Shown here in pieces: positions 55,801-64,000 of a DNA stretch of 64,000 nucleotides (the first letter of the stretch is position 1; every line of letters starts with the position of its first letter). Location of the stretch: positions 5,795,159 to 5,859,158 of the forward strand of contig JAJLRJ010000004.1 in the NCBI GenBank assembly GCA_024195265.1. Reading direction: 5' to 3'. Position numbers and translations under genes: made by a program. This DNA comes from Dendrophyllia cribrosa. Lineage: Eukaryota; Cnidaria; Anthozoa; Scleractinia; Dendrophylliidae. The notes beneath the pieces are model-generated. The model did no database searches. It was not told the origin of the DNA and saw nothing but the letters and a program-made list of their open reading frames with translations.

Positions 55801-57949
55801 AAGAAGAAATGGTGTACAGAAGAGATTTAGATGTGGCAACTTCTGTTATTTACCTTTTTTAGTTAAACCAGTTACAACCGTATTACTTGACCATATAAAT
55901 GTCACATAAAAGTACTATGTTTAGCAAATTTGGAGCGCGAAAGACCCTCCTACCTCCGCTACTCCCTCCCCCGGGCGCCATTAAAATTCCATGACGGCTC
56001 TCCCTCGACAGATAAAAACAAAAACTCGACGAGGTATTCGTACTGTGTTAAATGTAACTTTCTTTTCCTTTTCAGATCAGTGTCAAGGATGGTGGGATGA
56101 GGGCTTAAAATTTCATGATGAATGCGGTCAGTTGTGCACCTGTAAGGGCGGTCGCCTAACAGACTGCACCCGAATCAGGAAAGAATTCGTTTCCATGAGC
56201 GAAGACGATCGAGTGCGTTATATACGCGCTGTTAAAATCGTCTCTACTGATCCGCGTTACAAGTTGGACTATGAAAGCCTGCTCCAGAAGCACTATCACT
56301 TATTCTATACAGGTCAGCTTAGACTATATGGCAATGGAGTTGGCTTTAAATTTATAATTCATGTATTCCTTGCAAATAACTGGCAAAAACATTGAGCCCT
56401 TTCCAGCAAAGATACATTTATATAAACGGCTTTGACATTGAACTATAGACAGAAAGTGTATCAAATACAAATTCAATTTCCAATACAAATTGAATTCTAT
56501 TTTACAGTCAATATAAAATAGACATTGGAGAATGATGCGGCTTTCCTTTCTTGCTAATAATATAACAATATTATGTTATGGGTTCGCGTATTATGGCATT
56601 TATGGCCGAAAATAAATAAATTAAATATTTTTTCCTGAGGAATACACACCAGCCAAATTAATGAGCAACAGTAATGAACAAACGAGGAGTGCTCAATTAC
56701 CTTCCATTTGAATGCGCACTTTGAGATCTTATTTTGTATAATTCAGTCTATTGACTGTACAATTTTCTCTTTCTTCATCTTATTGCGTTGATAGACATTC
56801 ACCAGAAAAAACACTTCCTTACATGGCATCGCTGGTTTGTGCTACAATATGAAAATCTCCTCCGAAGAGCCGACTGCCATGTCACCGCTGCTTACTGGGA
56901 CTGGACCGCCAGCAATCCTTTCGATACGTCGGATAATGGAGTGTGGAACAGCAAAGACTTTGGTTTTGGCGAAAACGGTTCTGGCAATTCGTTGTGCGTC
57001 CCGACGGGTCCTTTTAAAGAGGGCTGGAAAATGTTGCCACCTACTGAAGAGGCAACTAATCCAGATTGTTTAGCCCGGAAATTCACTCCAGTATCTCAAG
57101 TACCGAGAGAGGAAGATTTACAAGAGCTCTTAAATATTCCAGCTTCTGACTTCACCGAATTCGAGTGCAGACACCGAGCTTGTCTCCATAATATAGTCCA
57201 TTATAACGTCGGCGGCACGATGTTTACGAATAACTCCGCTGCCGCGCCAGAGTTCTTTCTTCACCATAGCATGGTCGACAAGATCTGGAACGACTGGCAG
57301 AAGAAGGGGGACGAATATAAGAATGCCTACTTTCCGACAGTTCACCAGCTTATGCCATGCACCAGTTATAGACCAGAAGAACTCATTGATTTGTCTAATC
57401 TGCCGGGAGATGTACGAGTGGAATATGAAGAAAATGCTGTGGTTAGTCGAAGAGGTAAGTAACAATCGTTACATTTTGGTTTATTACGTAGTGCTTCGAT
57501 CATTTGGGTCACTGCCGTCGTATTGACTCCTTAGGCTTTACTCCACATTTTCTTTCCCTATCAAGTATTCCGCCCCGACAGCGGCGCGTGAGCATGGTGT
57601 TGGGCTAATCCCAATCACTTTATGATACAGCAGCTGGCGGTATCCCTGCGATGAACAAACATCCCATCCAGGAAAAAGTAGCAATTCTCTTGAAACCGGA
57701 CACGCGTTTGTCACTTGTGGCTTGTCACTTCCCTTATCGCTATAGCAGAATCAGTTAAATATTCGTCACACTCAGAACTTTTTACGTTGTTAAGATTGCA
57801 TCCAATTGAACTTAAAACTGTGTTACCTTATAGGTCAAAGCTTGAATAAAAGACATCGTGTCAGACGTGCACTGCGGCCCTGGTCTGAACGGATCCCCGA
57901 TTGGCCCGCCCTTGACGCTGAGTTCAAGTGTGACGAATGTACCGCATAA
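45884..57949 (+). CDS. Secreted type-3 copper tyrosinase, copy 2 (five coding exons)
   Basis: Spliced CDS joining 45884-45950, 52431-52562, 56076-56312, 56795-57454 and 57834-57949 (1212 nt, 403 residues). Splice sites and phases are identical to copy 1. Signal peptide identical, all six copper ligands intact, YWDW kept. Differences from copy 1: seven fewer residues in the Pro-rich exon, the first VWC cysteine present (DQCQGWWDEG), 11 changes in 79 residues of exon 3, 10 in 220 of exon 4, two N-F-T sequons lost and an N-N-S gained. A TAA replaces CAA so the last nine residues (QQLLQTIMI) are missing. Intron 1 is swollen to about 6.5 kb by a transposon. No disabling change, so probably functional and possibly specialised. 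Confidence 0.9.
46494..46600 (+). repeat. (GA)n microsatellite, left part
   Basis: GA tract abutting the left end of the hAT-like insertion; the right part resumes at 51897-51959. Confidence 0.9.
47139..47535. other. AACTGTATT-repeat region, no gene seen
   Basis: AACTGTATTAG/AACTGTATTTA words recur several times between 47345 and 47500. Short minus-strand frames lack domains. Confidence 0.4.
47540..47800 (-). mobile_element. LINE RT fragment
   Basis: Minus-strand KDLGVTLDPNLSYDEHVINT then SRLGQINRVKHAFDNKTL and LVFSKLYYC is the RT-connection region of CR1/Jockey-type LINEs (after the catalytic YADD). Truncated at both sides. Confidence 0.75.
48626..49107. mobile_element. 482-bp MITE with internal palindromes
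   Basis: Ends AGG(C/G)C..TATACGAAGAAAAT with about 50 bp of inverted similarity and repeated GGCTTATG(C/T)AA(A/G)CCGCG words. Confidence 0.7.
49179..49288. mobile_element. 110-bp MITE
   Basis: Ends ACCCAGTATTGTCCATTAT and reverse complement around a unique centre. Confidence 0.85.
49932..50210. mobile_element. Short MITE related to 9655-10212
   Basis: Ends TAAGGTGGCTG(C)ACAC and its inverse (GTGTTCAGCCACCTTA). Confidence 0.55.
50752..51057 (-). CDS. Possible exon inside the hAT-like insertion
   Basis: A 101-residue minus-strand frame (NKKCLCGVSLHVSTC, KERINSEPSYCRQIGHTF, MNLLKQQGYDGLTVLSFQRI, TKYYAPYL) runs straight into a donor-like GTAAGT at 50751. Cysteine/histidine spacing hints at a small zinc-binding module. 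I do not recognise it, and no acceptor or partner exon was fixed. A neighbouring minus frame (51200-51457) could belong to the same gene. It could be a transposon gene remnant. Confidence 0.25.
   Translation of the reverse strand: MTIKDIMGIVLNVRTNKKCLCGVSLHVSTCGKRIQKERINSEPSYCRQIGHTFVKQGPIDMNLLKQQGYDGLTVLSFQRIGKEDGSEGTGISNTKYYAPYL
51897..51959 (+). repeat. (GA)n microsatellite, right part
   Basis: Resumes directly after the inverted CCTCTGG end of the insertion; then AAACTGCCATTGTAACC as in copy 1. Confidence 0.9.
52431..52562 (+). CDS. Tyrosinase copy 2, exon 2 (PPFGPPEGG repeat)
   Basis: 44 codons: SKEKRFFGEPPGG then three 9-residue PPFGPPEGG units, ending GALF before donor GTAACT. The 27-bp unit replaces the 12-bp FGPP unit dominant in copy 1. 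Confidence 0.82.
52824..54267. mobile_element. TIR element flanked by TA microsatellites (copy 2)
   Basis: Counterpart of 2307-3510 with the same ends, enlarged by the MITE at 53179-53407. Confidence 0.75.
53179..53407. mobile_element. 229-bp MITE inserted after the duplication
   Basis: TSD ATTA at 53175-53178 and 53408-53411; copy 1 has a single ATTA in the empty site (about 2664). TIR GACCTTCAGATT(T/G)GACTACGAG with repeated GTACGAG words inside. Confidence 0.88.
54268..56075 (+). other. Rest of intron 2, tyrosinase copy 2
   Basis: Contains two tandem copies of the TCGATTTAGAAAAGTCAAGC block (about 54540-54930), here in the opposite arrangement to copy 1, then sequence collinear with 6470-7462. 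No exon seen. Confidence 0.65.
56076..56312 (+). CDS. Tyrosinase copy 2, exon 3 (VWC-like segment, start of CuA)
   Basis: DQCQGWWDEGLKFHDECGQL followed by CTCKGGRLTDC keeps all five VWC-like cysteines. KHYHLFYT supplies the first CuA histidine. 14 base differences from copy 1, of which 12 change the amino acid. Confidence 0.9.
56795..57454 (+). CDS. Tyrosinase copy 2, exon 4 (catalytic domain)
   Basis: Same 220 codons and motifs as copy 1, first residue Asp instead of Val. FTNNSAAAPEFF replaces FTFNAAAAPEFF just before the last CuB histidine. Confidence 0.94.
57834..57949 (+). CDS. Tyrosinase copy 2, exon 5 (shortened C-terminus)
   Basis: Same NKRHRVRR basic stretch; ends DECTA at a TAA where copy 1 has CAA. 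Confidence 0.8.
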
Positions 57950-58264
57950 CAACTACTACAAACGATCATGATTTGATGCTTTTTCAATATGCATGTTTAG
58001 ACAGTCAATAGTTTATTAATACGGTTAATTAGTAGTATATATTACGTTGTTTTTTTATTGTTATAATGAAAGCCTCTCTAATTCAGTTTCGGTTTTTCAA
58101 CTATCTGTACATGTCTACATAGTTAATCGAGAGACTGCTCATGAAACCTTGCAGACTTCAATGGCGATAACAAAGGAGCTACAATTTATGTTCAACCGTA
58201 CCTGACCGTGCACGTCTTGTTTTTTGATCATATCCTATGACTGAATAACTTAATATCATTTCTC

Positions 58265-58822
58265 TTAAGGTGGCTTCTTAGTTTTTTTACAAAAGCACCT
58301 ACACTAACTTTCACGAATAACGATACAACGCCTAATTTTCTTGTCTTTCACTGAATTTTGGTTCAAGAAATTATTCCAATGTAGCTCTGCTGAAACAGCA
58401 TTTAAAGAATGGGAAATATTTTGCAAGAATTGACTTTAATTTTATAGTTCTAGTTTACTTTTGCGATTTCTTTTTAACTTTGCTATCTTGCAGAAATAGT
58501 TACGGACAAAAATTTTGGAAAAAATAATAATAGTTAATATTTATAGAGTGCAAATTCCATAAAGAAATGATCAAATGCGTTTAAGAAAATAGATCATAGC
58601 GTCGGACGTTTTACCAATGTCACAGGACTTCGTGACTGATTTAATTTTGAAAAAAGTAATATATGGACATCGGCTTTTGTATCTCAAACTTTGCAAAGTT
58701 AGAAAAATTCTCCTAAGGAAACGCTTGAAAATCCGCTGCTAATGTTTTTGTTTGACGTATCGTGTGAGCGCTCGGAAAGTTATTAAAGCTGGTGTCACTA
58801 ACACTTCAGGGAGCCACCTTAA
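58265..58822. mobile_element. MITE-like element, copy 2
   Basis: Counterpart of 9655-10212, only a handful of substitutions apart. Confidence 0.6.
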
Positions 58823-58882
58823 ATGATTAGTAACCGTTTGATTTTTTTTTTTACTTAAAATAATACTCCATGTAGGTATACA

Positions 58883-59865
58883 GTGTATCTTGGACGGTTG
58901 ATGTTTCAGAAAAGCAGTTGTGGTGGCGCTTAAATCTTTCATGCATCCAAAATTTCTTCGGTTAATTTATCTACAAAAGTACAGTGAGTGTGATGCAATC
59001 TAATTCGAATTTGGAGTGCACCTTTGACGCACATGTACTCGCATTGCATATACCCTATCGAATTTTGGCGTAAATTTGATTGTAATTTCGTTATCATGTA
59101 TATCTAGTAAACTGTGTGCCGAATATAAAGGGGCATGTTTAGGCTCAACAGTGAGCAGCACAGTATAAAAACTCGTGATCAGTGCATATATTGTTATAGG
59201 AAAGGGAAGCTGGTCGTTCCTTCACAGTTATGGCCTCTAAATCCTGAAACAGCCCGACAATGGACCTTATTCGCTTGGGCGTATTTGTTTACCCATTAGA
59301 GACCACGTGTCATTCCCCTGGGTATTATTTCTTTCTTTTCCGTTAACGCTTGAGAAGGTTCATTAATATGCATGTGGCTCAGACAAAGAATTTAACTCCC
59401 AAGAGGTTTGTATTGGGAAAACATTACGCCCAGTCTATTAACTTAAGATCTTTTCTAAAGATCAGTCAATGTTTTTAAAAGAGGTCTCTGTCAGCACTTT
59501 CTTTCTTTTCAAAATAAACATTATCAGCTTAGTAGTTTTCAACCAATTTATATTAAGCAATAAGATTAAAGGAATTTTTGCTATTTTAAGTTGTAAGCAT
59601 TTGTAACTTTTTACAGTTGTTAGCATTTTAGGTAGCATAAGTTTAATTTTCGATGTCATTTTGTCACATATTTGTGTCAAAATAATTGCTTCTGTGTCAA
59701 TGTGATTTTTTCTACATAATGCGAACTTTTTATACATTAAATAAATCATGATTATTTCGTTCATGAAGTGGTTATTTTTTTTTATATCAAGTTGGGTGCA
59801 CATTTTTATAAAGCAAGAAGGGGGAGAAATTGCCATCAGCTGCAGTCACGCCAAAGGAAACCCTT
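58883..59865. other. No gene seen
   Basis: AT-rich. A 124-residue minus frame (59462-59836) is Lys/Ile/Leu-rich low-complexity and not convincing as coding. Confidence 0.5.
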
Positions 59866-59961
59866 AAGGGGACACTGTCACGAGGGCGCATGCGCGAGTT
59901 TTTCGAATCGAAACTTGAAAAGTTCAGCCTGAATTTTTCAAGTTGAACCGTCAATTTCAAA

Positions 59962-60618
59962 ATGGCGTCGACTGGTGGCGGCGGTGGAGGGAAAAAAAAC
60001 AATTCGGGACGGAAGAGGAAGTTCGAGAATCAAGCAAAATATAAAATAGCGTGGTCTAGAAACCACAAACGAATATATTTGGAAAATCGGATATTTAGGT
60101 CGTGGCTTCAGGCTAAGGGGCTATACACATGATACCGGAATGAGTTTCATTCCGGAATGAGTTTCGTTCCAAAATGAAGTACGTACTGTATTCACATGAC
60201 AAAATCAACCGGCTCAGCCTAAGGCGTTCTTCGCACCAGATCAGAAAACAAAGATGGCGCAAGTTTCGCGCAACGATACGCGTGCGCCACTCGCCTACAA
60301 GGTTTGCAGTTTTCATCTTGGAACGAAATTCGTTTTCAGTTTACATGATACCAGAATGAAATGTCATACCTGAACGAGAATTTCATTCGGATTGAAAACC
60401 GGAGTGAACTCATTCCGGAATGACCTGTACGGGAACAAAATTTCGTCTCGGTATCATGTAAACAGATACAGAGAAATATATGGAGATGGAATGAACTCGT
60501 TCCAGAATGAAAGTCATTCCGGTATCATGTGAATAGCCCCTAAATTCGATGCCGGGTATGAAGCTTCCAGTGACAGCGACTTCGTCGCCCATTTGTTGTC
60601 GTTGGAATATCGTCGAAG
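59962..60618 (+). pseudogene. ORF first exon split by a MITE
   Basis: ATG at 59962 reads MASTGGGGGGKKNNSGRKRK, KFENQAKYKIAWSRNHKRI and FRSWLQAK up to a TAA-flanked MITE (60117-60540). From 60544 the same frame continues FDAGYEASSDSDFVAHLLSL and EYRRR to a donor GTATGC. Removing the MITE and one TAA gives a continuous frame. A short basic N-terminus followed by a helix and a D-F-V-x-x-L-L segment looks like the start of a transposon-encoded protein; I do not recognise the family. Downstream exons are absent. Confidence 0.5.
60117..60540. mobile_element. 424-bp PIF/Harbinger-type MITE
   Basis: TSD TAA at 60114-60116 and 60541-60543. TIR GGGGCTAT(A/T)CACATGATACC. The interior is made of repeated GGAATGA(G)TTTCATTCC and GGTATCATGT palindromic words. 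Confidence 0.88.
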
Positions 60619-60697
60619 GTATGCTATTTTCATGACTTTGGCTTCAGTTTGCCCTCCTCAGGACGAGTGGCTCCTTGACGGAACCAAAAAAATGATG

Positions 60698-60792
60698 AGC
60701 CCACGACACGAGGTATTCCCAGGCGGTCACCCATCCAAGTACTAACCTCGCCCAACAGGGCTTAACTTCGGTGATCGGACGAGAACCGGCGC
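60698..60792 (-). rRNA. 5S rRNA-derived fragment (5'-truncated)
   Basis: The minus strand reads GGTTCTCGTCCGATCACCGA, AGTTAAGC, then TTAGTACTTGGATGGGTGAC and CGCCTGGGAATACC. This is the 5S rRNA from about position 28 to the 3' end, including the internal promoter. The first ~25 nt are missing, and it sits inside a TIR element. So it is a pseudogene or SINE3-like derivative rather than a working 5S gene. Confidence 0.75.
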
Positions 60793-60817
60793 ATGTCAAC
60801 CCGTGACAGTGTCCCTT

Positions 60818-62879
60818 CAAACGCTTAGAACTTTTTTTAGTAAACTTTCAAAGCGTTTAGTGAGTTGACAGTCAATATATGAAACTTTTAATAAACATTG
60901 AAAATGACAACCTTAACTTTGAAGTACTTTGGTTAACTTTTGCAAATTTCTCTCGTTTGACCGCGGTGGAGTACACCTGTTGTTTGTTGATGCGAGGCGA
61001 ACGTCACAAAGTGCGAGTTGTGTTTTCTCTGTTGCATCTAACAGTTTCATATTCAATATGCATAAGGAAATTACTCAAGAAGACACTGCGAAAGTATTTG
61101 ACACTCGCGATTAATCATGAAAGAACGCATAAAGTTTTTACTGTAAGTACGGCTTCATGGGGAGATTTAATCTCTGTGGTCACCGAAGGTGATTTAATCT
61201 CATTAAATATGTCATGCTACCGAAAGTGTATCATGTCCCAGTAATCATGTCATCGCTAGTATTACGTGGATCAATTACCATTGTATTAAATTTATGCACA
61301 CTATTCATTTCGCGCCAGAATAAATTTATTTGCGCCAAACGGCCTCCAAACCACGAGGAATATATAGTCTCGTTTTTGCAACAACTTCTATTTCGTTCCT
61401 GTCGCACATATTCGGCAGCTAGCTGAACATGCAGTTCTTTTCCAGGATTTCATCATTTGACGTTCTAATACTTGGCGCACATTTTAAAGAGAATTGAGAG
61501 GTGGTGTTACTGGAGATATGATAACAAATGATGCATTGACTAGAAGGGAAGCTGAATTTGTCCGATTGTTTAGCGACCGTCTTCAGTTAAAGCAACTGCG
61601 GCTAAATTGCAACATTTCCGCACCAGAAATGGACCGTTTCAGTTGTTGTCGGCGAAAAGGGAACCTTTGTTGTTTCGTTTTGGTACAATCAAAGTATGAA
61701 TGCATTCATACGCGACGGCCAGTTCTTCCCGCCGTGTTAACTATAAAATTTTCAGTTGAATTCGTCCTGGACTTTCGAGGATCGTGAATCATTCACTGCC
61801 AATCACATTGGGGATGTCAGGTAAGTCCATTTATTTTTTCTACCCAGCATTTTGCCATAAAGTGACCGCCTTTCACACGTATGAAATCTTAGATTTTACC
61901 AAAAGTCAAATTATGAGACTACTGTGTTTTTAAATGAAAAGCTGGTGCCAGTATATTAAAAGTCCAATAATTATATACACTGACACTGTATTTTATATTG
62001 TTAACGCGGGAAGTATCGATTGTATGTATTTTGTTGGCTGCGCATATTAAAATAATATTTGGTGCAATTTCGTGCACGCGCGCGCGAATTTTTATAACAA
62101 AGAGCTGGTCGCTATTGTCAATGAACGTGTTAATATTTGTGAGTTTAGGGTTTCATAAATTTTGGATGTCTCTTCGGGAGCAAAGCTGTCTTTGTTATAA
62201 AGGAGGAAAGGCTCGATTGCAAGAGCAACATGCGATATAATTTTGTAAACGCGCGCGCGAGAAGCTCGCGGGCATCTTCCCGTACTCGTACAGTATGAAT
62301 ATATATTCATCTACATCTACATGATTTACTTTCAAAATCCTAATGGACATAAAGCAAGTTTCAGTGCAAAGTGCGAAATGTAACAATAGTGCAAACAAAA
62401 ATAATGATAATGATTCTTGAGAACCCTAGAAATTTTGCCCTGAATTTCCTAGGATTTGTTCGTGATTCGTAAGAGTCGTAAGCCACTAAAGACCACAACC
62501 AGGGATTATTCGCTTTAGAGAGCAAATCAAGTTGCGGCGGCAGCTTAAACGAGCAGCAAAACCGCGAAAAGAAACTATTTCATAGATAGTCGAGCGGGTG
62601 ATCACGCGAGCGCGAAAATCTCCTCCTGTGAACATAACATCTTTCTTACTAACATTTCTTTCTTTGCTAAGTATCATAAATATACAGTGTCGGCAATATA
62701 TTTCCAGGTTAATTGCATTGCATTCTGTGTGATTTTGACTGGCAGCCAACTTAATTACATTTTATACGTCCACCTGAGCTTGAAATATTCAAAGACATTC
62801 AAGATTGTAGAGCAAGCATTTCTCCTGGAAAAACTGAAGACCTACACTGACTTGAACACTACAGTACTACAAACCACGC
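60818..62879. other. No gene recognised
   Basis: Several 60-120-residue plus-strand frames (e.g. 60879-61244, 61494-61787) show no domain. CGCGCGCG runs occur at 62076 and 62252 within an inverted ~200-bp arrangement. Unassigned. Confidence 0.5.
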
Positions 62880-64000
62880 AGCCAGCTCATACAGTTCGAT
62901 GTAACATAAAAGTACTAATCATGCGGCCAGCCTATACTTAATATTATTGTCCATCTGAACTGGCAAGTGGCACACCGCATACAATTCAATATAACATAAA
63001 AGTACTAATTGTGCAGCCATCTTACGCTTAATATTATTTTCCATGTAAACTGGCAAGTGGCACACCTCATACAGTTCAATGTAACATGAAAGTACTAATC
63101 ATGCAACCAGCTTACACTTAATATTATTGTCCATCTGAACTGGCAAGTGGCACACCTCATACAGTTCAATGTAACATGCAAGTACTAATCATGCAGCCAG
63201 CTTACACTTAATATTATTGTCCATCTGAACTGGCCGGTGGCACACCTCATACAGTTCAATGTAACATAAAAGTACTAATCATGCAGCCAGCTTACACTTA
63301 ATATTATTGTCCATCTGAACTGGCCGGTGGCACACCTCATACAGTTCAATGTCAGTAATATGAAAGTACTAATCATGCAGCCAGCTTACACTGAATATTA
63401 TTGTCCATCTGAACTGGCAAGTGGCAAACCTCATACAGTTCGATGTAACATAAAAGTACTAATCATGCAGCTAGCTTACACTTAATATTATTGTCCATCT
63501 GAACTGGCAAGTGGCACACCTCATACAGTTCAATGTAACATGAGAGTACTAATCATGCAGCCAGCTTACACTTAATATTATTCTCCATCTGAACTGGCCG
63601 GTGGCACACCTCATACAGTTCAATGTAACATGAAAGTACTAATCATGCAGCCAGCTTACACTTAATATTATTGTCCATCTGAATTGGCAAGTGGCACACC
63701 TCATACAGTTCGATGTAACATAAAAGTACTAATCATGCAGCCAGCTTACACTTAATATTATTGTCCATCTGAACTGGCAAGTGGCACACCTCATACAGTT
63801 CAATGTAACATGAAAGTACTAATCATGCAGCCAGCTTACACTTAATATTGTCCATCTGAACTGGCCGGTGGCACACCTCATACAGTTCAATGTAACATAA
63901 ACGTATACTAATCATGCAGCCAGCGTACACTTAATTAACAATATTATTGTCCATCTGAACTGGCAAGTGGCACACCTCATACAGTTTAATGTAACATAAA
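62880..64000 (+). repeat. 90-bp satellite array, continuing past the window
   Basis: About twelve head-to-tail units in strict 90-bp register (starts at 62941, 63031, 63121, 63211, 63301 ...). Each has TTATTGTCCATCTGAACTGG, GGCACACCTCATACAGTT and AGTACTAATCATGCAGCCAG. Units differ by a few substitutions (GGCAAG/GGCCGG alternation) with one 4-bp insertion near 63352 and one small deletion near 63850. Confidence 0.95.

Larger units (their letters stand above)
45141..58882 (+). repeat. Segmental duplication, unit 2
   Basis: Direct repeat of 1-10270, expanded by a 5.3-kb insertion in intron 1 and a 229-bp MITE in intron 2, and lacking several intron 2 blocks of unit 1. The left breakpoint follows CATGTGTGCA. 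Ends after CATGTAGGTATACA. Confidence 0.95.
59866..60817 (+). mobile_element. TIR element with ORF exon and 5S-like fragment
   Basis: Ends AAGGGGACACTGTCACG and CGTGACAGTGTCCCTT, extending with similarity to about 30 bp. It contains a start-codon exon split by a MITE, and a minus-strand 5S rRNA fragment near the right end. The target duplication is unclear. Confidence 0.6.

Noticed and set aside
59462..59836. 124-residue minus-strand frame.
   Set aside because: Biased Lys/Ile/Leu/Met composition expected from AT-rich DNA, with no domain or splice context.
62880..64000. CRISPR-like regular spacing.
   Set aside because: Units are contiguous 90-bp satellites without unique spacers, in a eukaryotic genome.

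Overview
The window is intron-rich, AT-rich, repeat-laden eukaryotic DNA. I read it as an anthozoan cnidarian, probably a stony coral. The reasons are one secreted tyrosinase gene type with phase-1 introns, a very dense load of small inverted-repeat (MITE-like) elements, and remnants of DIRS, Helitron, Crypton and non-LTR elements. The organism is inferred; no marker here fixes the species.

The only well-supported host gene is a secreted type-3 copper tyrosinase, present twice in the same orientation. Copy 1 has five coding exons between 741 and 9366 (419 residues). Copy 2 has five between 45884 and 57949 (403 residues). All introns are phase 1, and both copies have a signal peptide, a Phe-Gly-Pro-Pro-rich low-complexity exon, a von Willebrand C-like cysteine segment, and a catalytic domain with all six copper-ligand histidines. 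The duplicated block runs from base 1 (it probably starts before the window) to about 10270, and again from 45141 to about 58882. The copies differ in the proline-rich repeat, in one conserved cysteine, in N-glycosylation sites and in the stop codon. Copy 2 has also gained a ~5.3 kb hAT-like insertion and a ~229 bp MITE, while copy 1 carries intron sequence that copy 2 lacks.

The 35 kb between the copies is a transposon graveyard: a broken Crypton-type tyrosine recombinase (10.5-11.4 kb), an orphan signal-peptide exon on the minus strand (12.6 kb), a 1.9 kb element with TTAA target duplications (14.8-16.7 kb), a 3.1 kb element with an unrecognised ORF (17.0-20.1 kb), an OTU-protease fragment (20.4-20.9 kb), a DIRS gag/RT fragment (23.5-24.5 kb), a Helitron polyprotein fragment split by a MITE (25.0-26.8 kb), a second DIRS remnant split by a LINE tail (28.7-30.7 kb), several TAA/TTA-flanked elements (32-35 kb), a large element with tandem-repeat-bearing inverted ends (37.5-42.5 kb) and a minus-strand LINE tail (40.1-40.8 kb).

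After copy 2 come a TIR element (59.9-60.8 kb) holding a MITE-split ORF exon and a 5S rRNA-like fragment, about 2 kb of unassigned sequence, and a 90 bp satellite array that runs off the right edge. Many insertions can be read as pre- or post-duplication by comparing the two copies. I found no CRISPR array, no complete rRNA gene and no convincing tRNA gene.
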